From: Oscillospiraceae bacterium
GTDB taxonomy: Bacteria; Bacillota; Clostridia; Oscillospirales; Ruminococcaceae
NCBI GenBank assembly: GCA_019413245.1
Contig: DXNX01000059.1
Span: forward strand, 1 to 10,293
Length of the DNA stretch: 10,293 bases
Direction: 5' to 3'
Positions 6,081-10,293 of this stretch are shown here, piece after piece (within the stretch, counting starts at the first letter, position 1; the number at the start of each line of letters is the position of its first letter). Both the position numbers and the translations under genes were made by a program. The notes beneath the pieces were generated by a model that was not told the DNA's origin, searched no databases, and worked only from the letters and a program-made list of their open reading frames with translations.

Positions 6081-7400
6081 GTGCGGCAAAAACCACTTTC
6101 AGCCCCGGCTTTTCTGGGGCGGGCAGCGGTGGCCTTTGCGGCTGCCTTTGTGCTGCTGTTTGTGCTGCTGTTCGCGGCGTACTGCGTACCCGGTGCTCCG
6201 GTACGGCGTAACATCGCCCGGTCAGTACCGCTTTTGCAGCAGGAAGGGCTGTATCCCGAATATTTCGGCTTCAAGCTCTATCAGATGGACAATTATACCG
6301 ACACCATCATGCTGTTTGAGGCGGCTGCGGCGGATGAAACCGACCCGCTGACTGCCATGATGCGCAGCACTACTTACAATGTGGATAACTTTGAATCCAT
6401 GCAGGATGACCTGGCCGAATACCTGGAAGCCCGGGAAGAGGAAGGCAGCGTTCCGCAGGACCTGGAAGCCTTCTCCTATGCCCGCTACTGGCATGGCTAT
6501 CTCATCTGGCTGCGGCCGCTGCTGGCGTTCCTGACCTACGGGCAGGTACGGCTGGTGCAGTACGTTGTTTTGTTTGTTCTGCTGGCTCTGGTGCTGGCCC
6601 GGCTGTGGAAGCAGGCCGGATGGCGCCCGGCTCTCTGGTTTGCTGTCAGCCAGCTGGCAGTCAGTGTGTTTTTTGTGCCCCGGCAGGTACAGTTCTTTAC
6701 CACCTTCTTTCTGGCCTATGCGGGCTGTGCCTGGGTGCTGGACAAACGATTCGGCCCCCGCACGGCATCGGACCTGGCGGTGGGGCTGGTGGTGCTGGGA
6801 ACCGCCACTGCCTTCTGTGACCTGCTGGTTACGCCCATCCTGACCCTGGGACTGCCCATGGCGGTCTGGCTGGTGTGCGTGCCCCAGCGCCTGTGTTCCG
6901 GACCCAGACAGTGTGCCCCGGTCGTTTCCGGGTCCCTGTGCTGGGGCGTGGGATACGGCGTCTGCTGGGCACTGAAGTGGGTGCTGGCCGGGCTCATCAC
7001 CGGACAGAACGTCATCGGGGATGCCATCCACCAGATGGGGGTTCGCACCGCTGCCGATACCTGGCACGGTATTGAACTGACCTGGGGCAATATTTTTGCT
7101 TTTGTGTATGATACGCTGCAGTCCAAGGGACTGTTCTGGCCGCTGGTCGTGATTGCGGTGCTGTGTGTGGCGGCGTTTGTGGTCTGCCTGCGCAGCCGGG
7201 ACGCCCTGCTGCGCGCCCTGCCGTTGGGCCTCACCGCCCTGATGGCGCCGGTCTGGCTGGCAGCCCTGCGGGCCCATTCCATCCAGCACGGCTGGTTTAC
7301 CTGGCGTGCGCTGGCTCCCACGGTGTTTGCGGGGGTGGCGTTTGTGTACTACTCCTGCAGCCTGAAAGCAGGCTTCCGCCGTTTGCGGCGCAAACAATGA
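6081..7400 (+). CDS. Polytopic membrane protein of unknown function, possibly GT-C-like
   Basis: 439 residues from the GTG at 6081. After a short basic N-terminus there is a hydrophobic helix at about 15-36, then an extracytoplasmic stretch of roughly 100 residues. About nine further membrane segments fill the rest, and the protein ends in the basic tail FRRLRRKQ. The first loop holds MDNYTDTIML (69-78) and ends with YARYWHGYLIWLRPLL (from 133). Near the C-terminus H399 and HGWFTWRAL (403-411) are notable. These features recall uncharacterised Firmicutes membrane proteins with the layout of GT-C glycosyltransferases (large first outer loop with acidic residues), but I see no decisive GT-C motif, so the function is unassigned. 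The stop codon is 10 bases before the LCP gene, whose ribosome binding site overlaps it, so the two genes are tightly coupled. A role in surface-polymer building or export is inferred only from this linkage. Confidence 0.88.
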   Translation: MRQKPLSAPAFLGRAAVAFAAAFVLLFVLLFAAYCVPGAPVRRNIARSVPLLQQEGLYPEYFGFKLYQMDNYTDTIMLFEAAAADETDPLTAMMRSTTYNVDNFESMQDDLAEYLEAREEEGSVPQDLEAFSYARYWHGYLIWLRPLLAFLTYGQVRLVQYVVLFVLLALVLARLWKQAGWRPALWFAVSQLAVSVFFVPRQVQFFTTFFLAYAGCAWVLDKRFGPRTASDLAVGLVVLGTATAFCDLLVTPILTLGLPMAVWLVCVPQRLCSGPRQCAPVVSGSLCWGVGYGVCWALKWVLAGLITGQNVIGDAIHQMGVRTAADTWHGIELTWGNIFAFVYDTLQSKGLFWPLVVIAVLCVAAFVVCLRSRDALLRALPLGLTALMAPVWLAALRAHSIQHGWFTWRALAPTVFAGVAFVYYSCSLKAGFRRLRRKQ

Positions 7401-7410
7401 GGAAAGTAAT

Positions 7411-10224
7411 ATGAAGGAAGAAGAAAAAAAGCCCGTCAACACCGAGCCGGAAGAAAAACCGGCAGAACCGGAAAACCAGGCATCTGCCGCTGCCGAACCG
7501 CAGCCGGATGTTCCTTCCGAAACTGCTGCCGGGGAAGAAACGCCGGTGGAACAGGCGGAAGAAACATCTGCCGCGAAGACGGAAGAAAAAATATCCGATC
7601 CCGAACCGGCGGAAGATAAGGAACAAGCGGAATGCGAGCCCGAAAATCCGGCGCCATCCGAATCCAAGGCGGAGACTGCTGCTGCGGATGAGGAAAAACC
7701 GGAAGACAAGGACGAAAACACGGAGAAAAAAGCATCCGAACCGGCAGTTGATTCTGCCACGAAGGACCCGCCTGTGCCGGAAAAAGCCACCAGTGAAAAG
7801 AAACCGGAAACCGCCCCGAAAAAGCGACGGCTGCCGGTGTGGGCACGCGTCCTGCTGGGTGTGCTGTGCGTGGTTGTGGTGTTTGCGGGCCTGGCGGTGG
7901 CCTATGTCAACGGCAAGCTGGACCTGATTCGTTATGACGACGGTACGGTGGACAGTATGGGTACCATTGACGCCGGGGAGGACCAGGACCTGGACAGTAC
8001 CGGTCTGGCGCACAATACCGGAGATATGGTCATGCCGGAAGGAAGTCCTTTCGAGGATGACAACGTGCTGAACATTCTGCTCATCAGTACCGATGAACGC
8101 ACCGACGCCGTCAACGATGCCGATGCTTTCACCCATCTGAATGAGCTGGACGGCACCGACGACACCACCGAGTTCAGTGATGACGCCCGGGCCGACAGTC
8201 TGATCGTGGCATCGCTGAATATTCAGGAAGACACCATCAAGCTGGTGTCCATTGAGCGGGCCACCGGCGTGCCTATCATGATGGAGGGATACGAGGACCA
8301 GTACGACTGGATCACCCACACCTTCCGGTATGGCGGCGCCAAGCTGACCATGGACACTGTGTCCGAATGCCTGAATCTGGACGTGGACCACTATGTGCGG
8401 TTCAATTTCAACTCCTTTGTGCAGATCGTGGACGCCGTGGGCGGTATTGACATCGAGCTGACCGAGATGGAAGCCGCCGCCCTGAACTGGGAAGTGCCTT
8501 CCAACTCCATGCTGATCGTGGGTAAGGTTCACGCTGGGCTCAACCACATGGATGGCTACACCGCCCTGCAGTATGCCCGCCTGCGCGCCATCGACAACGA
8601 CTGGCAGCGCATCGTGCGTCAGCGCACGGTGATCCAGGCGGTGCTGGACCAGATCCAGCATGCATCTGTGACAGAGCTGGATGACCTGCTCAATACGGTC
8701 CTGCCGCTGGTGCAGACCAACTTCACCAAGTCGGAGATTGCGGCACTGCTGGTGCAGCTGCCGGGCTTCCTGGGCGTGCAGACCGAGCAGATGTCCCTGC
8801 CGGTGGAGGGTACTTACGGGGCACGCACCGGCATGGATGACCGCGTCATGTATGACCCCGACTGGCAGACCAACAGCGACATCCTGCAGGATTTCTTCTA
8901 CAACGATATGACCGCAGAGGAGGCCATCGCTGCCCATGTGGAGCAGCCGGCCGCCACCGGCGAGACGGCGCAGACCGTCGCCGCCCAGGACCTGACGCCT
9001 GAAGAAAGCTACCTGACCGCCAACAGCAGCCCGGTGGATTTGGAACAAGGCATCAACAGCGAGGATTTCGGCAACGGCAACTATCGGGTATTCCTGGCCG
9101 GTGCCCCGGAAAACACTGCCCAGACCTGGCAGATGAAGCAGGCCCTGCTCCAATATCTGCACGAAAGCCAGGGCGTGAACGTGCTGCTGGAAGACTGCGG
9201 CCCCGTCGCTGCGCTGGCTATGCAGCAGTATATCGACACCGGTACCGGCTGTACCTTCTCCAGCCAGGAGGAAGCCGACTTCTGGTCCTGGCTGTACACC
9301 TACAACGAAAACCAGCGGGACAGCGGCAAGTTTATCGTGGTAGGCCTGGGCAATGACAGCGACCCCGACCTGGCCCTCACCGGCCTGAGCACGCTTCTGG
9401 ATGACGAAGTGAACGCCGAAGAACTCTCCGGCAGTACTGCCCGCCATCTGCTGACCAATCTGCAGGAAGGAAATGCAGTTCGCACCAACTCGTCCTACCG
9501 GCTGCTGTACCAGATGCAGCGCCTGGCCCAGGGCAGTGCGGAAGAACAGAACGACCTGAAACTGCTGTTCGGTGAAAACACCGATCGTGCGCTGTCTGTT
9601 CTGGACAGTGTGCTGTCCGGCAACGGGCAGAATGCTTCCATGGCCGAAAACTTCACCGCGGTGTGGCAGCAGTACAGCGACCAGAATTTCTTTGGCATGT
9701 TTGATCCGGAACAGGTGCTGCTGGCGTCTGCTGACCTGAACGGCGACGGGGAGATGCCCCAGACCAACCTGGCCATGGCGATCAACACCGGGTCCACCCC
9801 GGCGGCCGGCAAGGTCTGCTCCATCCTGGGCGTGTACCTGGATGTGGACGGCCAGGGTACCCAGCCTCAGGCGGTGGATGCCCAGCCCCTGTACGATACC
9901 CTGTCTGACGCCGCTGCGCTGGCGGATGAGCTGGCCGCAGAGCCCACCTCTGCCCCGGAGGACGACGAGGCATCCTCCCTGGAATCCACCCCCGCACCCA
10001 CCGATGACGGGGAAGAGGAGGCAGACGACGGCGATGCCTATTTCCTGGCACTGGACGGCAAGGACAGTCCCTATGCCGAGAATAACGGCATCCTGTCCGA
10101 TGACGCGCAGGCTTCGTCCCTGCCGGCGGCCGAGTACTTCCAGAAGATTCTCGTGGTGCCTTCGGCCGGTGAATGTACGTCTTTGACCGAAGATCCCGGA
10201 ACGGCGGATGGGACCGTCTGGTAA
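7411..10224 (+). CDS. LytR-CpsA-Psr family protein with charged cytoplasmic head and extra C-terminal domain
   Basis: 937 residues, about twice the usual LCP length. The start has GAGG (7399-7402) overlapping the previous stop, 8 bases before the ATG. Residues 1-145 are rich in Glu, Lys, Pro and Ala and probably disordered in the cytoplasm. A single membrane segment lies at about 146-166. The LCP domain begins at NVLNILLIST (N218). It keeps the phosphate-binding residues: R260 and D262 in DARADSLIVASL, R283 in SIERATG, and the YARLRAIDNDWQRIVRQR block at 388-405 with R390, R392, D395, R400 and R403. VDAVGGIDIEL is also typical. LCP enzymes transfer undecaprenyl-linked glycopolymers to peptidoglycan outside the membrane. 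The common IPRD motif reads IERA, losing its Asp. Residues about 557-937 form a further domain described separately. The LCP assignment is firm; the attached polymer cannot be told. Confidence 0.93.
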   Translation: MKEEEKKPVNTEPEEKPAEPENQASAAAEPQPDVPSETAAGEETPVEQAEETSAAKTEEKISDPEPAEDKEQAECEPENPAPSESKAETAAADEEKPEDKDENTEKKASEPAVDSATKDPPVPEKATSEKKPETAPKKRRLPVWARVLLGVLCVVVVFAGLAVAYVNGKLDLIRYDDGTVDSMGTIDAGEDQDLDSTGLAHNTGDMVMPEGSPFEDDNVLNILLISTDERTDAVNDADAFTHLNELDGTDDTTEFSDDARADSLIVASLNIQEDTIKLVSIERATGVPIMMEGYEDQYDWITHTFRYGGAKLTMDTVSECLNLDVDHYVRFNFNSFVQIVDAVGGIDIELTEMEAAALNWEVPSNSMLIVGKVHAGLNHMDGYTALQYARLRAIDNDWQRIVRQRTVIQAVLDQIQHASVTELDDLLNTVLPLVQTNFTKSEIAALLVQLPGFLGVQTEQMSLPVEGTYGARTGMDDRVMYDPDWQTNSDILQDFFYNDMTAEEAIAAHVEQPAATGETAQTVAAQDLTPEESYLTANSSPVDLEQGINSEDFGNGNYRVFLAGAPENTAQTWQMKQALLQYLHESQGVNVLLEDCGPVAALAMQQYIDTGTGCTFSSQEEADFWSWLYTYNENQRDSGKFIVVGLGNDSDPDLALTGLSTLLDDEVNAEELSGSTARHLLTNLQEGNAVRTNSSYRLLYQMQRLAQGSAEEQNDLKLLFGENTDRALSVLDSVLSGNGQNASMAENFTAVWQQYSDQNFFGMFDPEQVLLASADLNGDGEMPQTNLAMAINTGSTPAAGKVCSILGVYLDVDGQGTQPQAVDAQPLYDTLSDAAALADELAAEPTSAPEDDEASSLESTPAPTDDGEEEADDGDAYFLALDGKDSPYAENNGILSDDAQASSLPAAEYFQKILVVPSAGECTSLTEDPGTADGTVW
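9079..10221 (+). other. Degenerate EreA/ChaN (TIKI-type) domain at the LCP C-terminus
   Basis: From residue 557 the pattern follows a clostridial domain class related to erythromycin esterase and ChaN. NYRVFLAGAPEN sits where VVxxGExHG is expected. MKQALLQYLHESQGVNVLLE matches the next helix and strand. EADFWSWLYTYNENQRDS and then FIVVGLGNDSD (641-651) match the segment usually reading VVGIDIEH. NFFGMFDPEQV (759-769) matches YFGQxGxxHV, and GKVCSILGVYLD and AAEYFQKILVV follow in order. At each of the three places where the active family has Glu/His or His, this protein has other residues. A Glu/Asp/Pro-rich insert lies at about 844-875. The family pattern is from memory, so the fold assignment is moderate. 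Confidence 0.5.
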
Positions 10225-10250
10225 AAGAAACAAAATCTTTCCCGAAAGTG

Positions 10251-10279
10251 TTGACAAAATCGGAGAACTGTGCTTTAAT
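10251..10279 (+). promoter_or_regulatory. Consensus -35 and extended -10 promoter for the next gene
   Basis: TTGACA (10251-10256, perfect -35), a 17-base spacer, then TTTAAT (10274-10279) with an upstream TGC (10271-10273) giving an extended -10. Start of transcription is expected near 10286. It begins 26 bases after the LCP stop and the gene it serves is outside the window. The ATG at 10291 is too close to the transcription start, and has no ribosome binding site, to be taken as a gene start. Confidence 0.85.
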
Positions 10280-10292
10280 TAGCTAAACTAAT
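10278..10292 (+). promoter_or_regulatory. Operator-like inverted repeat over the transcription start
   Basis: ATTAG-CTAAA-CTAAT is a perfect 5-base inverted repeat around a 5-base centre, with TTAGCTAA nested in it. It overlaps the end of the -10 element and the predicted start site, the usual place for a repressor operator. The AT-rich TTAG/CTAA form resembles sites bound by MarR-type regulators, but the binding protein cannot be named from this window. Confidence 0.5.
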
Positions 10293-10293
10293 G

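Noticed and set aside
4621..7790. Other sizeable - strand frames (4621-5754, 6222-7790)
   Set aside because: Gln/His/Arg- or Ser-rich translations opposite genes with clear membrane-protein signatures, so treated as chance open frames in GC-rich DNA.
10237..10248. CTTT-CCCG-AAAG hairpin after the LCP gene
   Set aside because: A 4-bp AT-rich stem without a T run is too weak to call a terminator; the LCP operon end is not defined here.
7297..10257. 986-codon open frame on the - strand opposite the LCP gene
   Set aside because: Shadow frame: its product is a Gly/His/Val-rich and then Phe/Arg-rich sequence without domains, and it is contradicted by the recognisable LCP domain on the + strand.

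Overview
The window is compact, GC-rich DNA with five genes, all on the + strand. The FtsW/RodA, SpoIID and LytR-CpsA-Psr (LCP) families, together with strong AGGAGG-type ribosome binding sites, point to a low-GC-phylum (Firmicutes) bacterium with a high-GC genome. My best guess is an Oscillospiraceae/Ruminococcaceae gut anaerobe of the Faecalibacterium-Gemmiger-Subdoligranulum kind; this is inferred from protein style and base composition, not from a marker gene. No rRNA, tRNA, CRISPR array, insertion sequence or phage gene was seen, and no gap between genes exceeds about 105 bases.

Layout. (1) 20-1315 is cinA, a full-length CinA with intact catalytic motifs. (2) 1365-4760 is a 1131-residue membrane protein in several parts. 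It has a cytoplasmic N-terminus that looks like a degenerate copy of the C-terminal half of CinA, a disordered Pro/Ala/Thr-rich stretch and one membrane segment. Outside the membrane it has a sortase-B-like domain without catalytic His and Cys, a Ser/Gly/Asp linker and an intact SpoIID/LytB lytic domain. A terminator hairpin follows at 4790-4833. (3) 4834-5976 is an FtsW/SpoVE-type SEDS protein, whose ribosome binding site lies inside that terminator stem. (4) An extended -10 promoter at 6005-6033 drives 6081-7400, a polytopic membrane protein of unknown function starting at GTG. (5) Directly downstream, 7411-10224 is an LCP family protein with a long charged cytoplasmic head and an extra C-terminal domain. 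That domain resembles a decayed EreA/ChaN (TIKI-type) domain. The window ends in a second good promoter with an overlapping inverted repeat, presumably controlling the next gene.

Taken together this is a cell-envelope locus: septal or elongation peptidoglycan polymerase (SEDS), peptidoglycan cleavage (SpoIID domain), attachment of wall glycopolymers (LCP), and a membrane protein that may belong to surface-glycan biology. The main novelty is that two large envelope proteins carry three domains that look like enzymes stripped of catalytic residues: CinA amidase, class B sortase and a TIKI/EreA-like domain. One of these appears to descend from a duplication of the gene next door. All homology statements come from reading the protein sequences by eye; no search was run.
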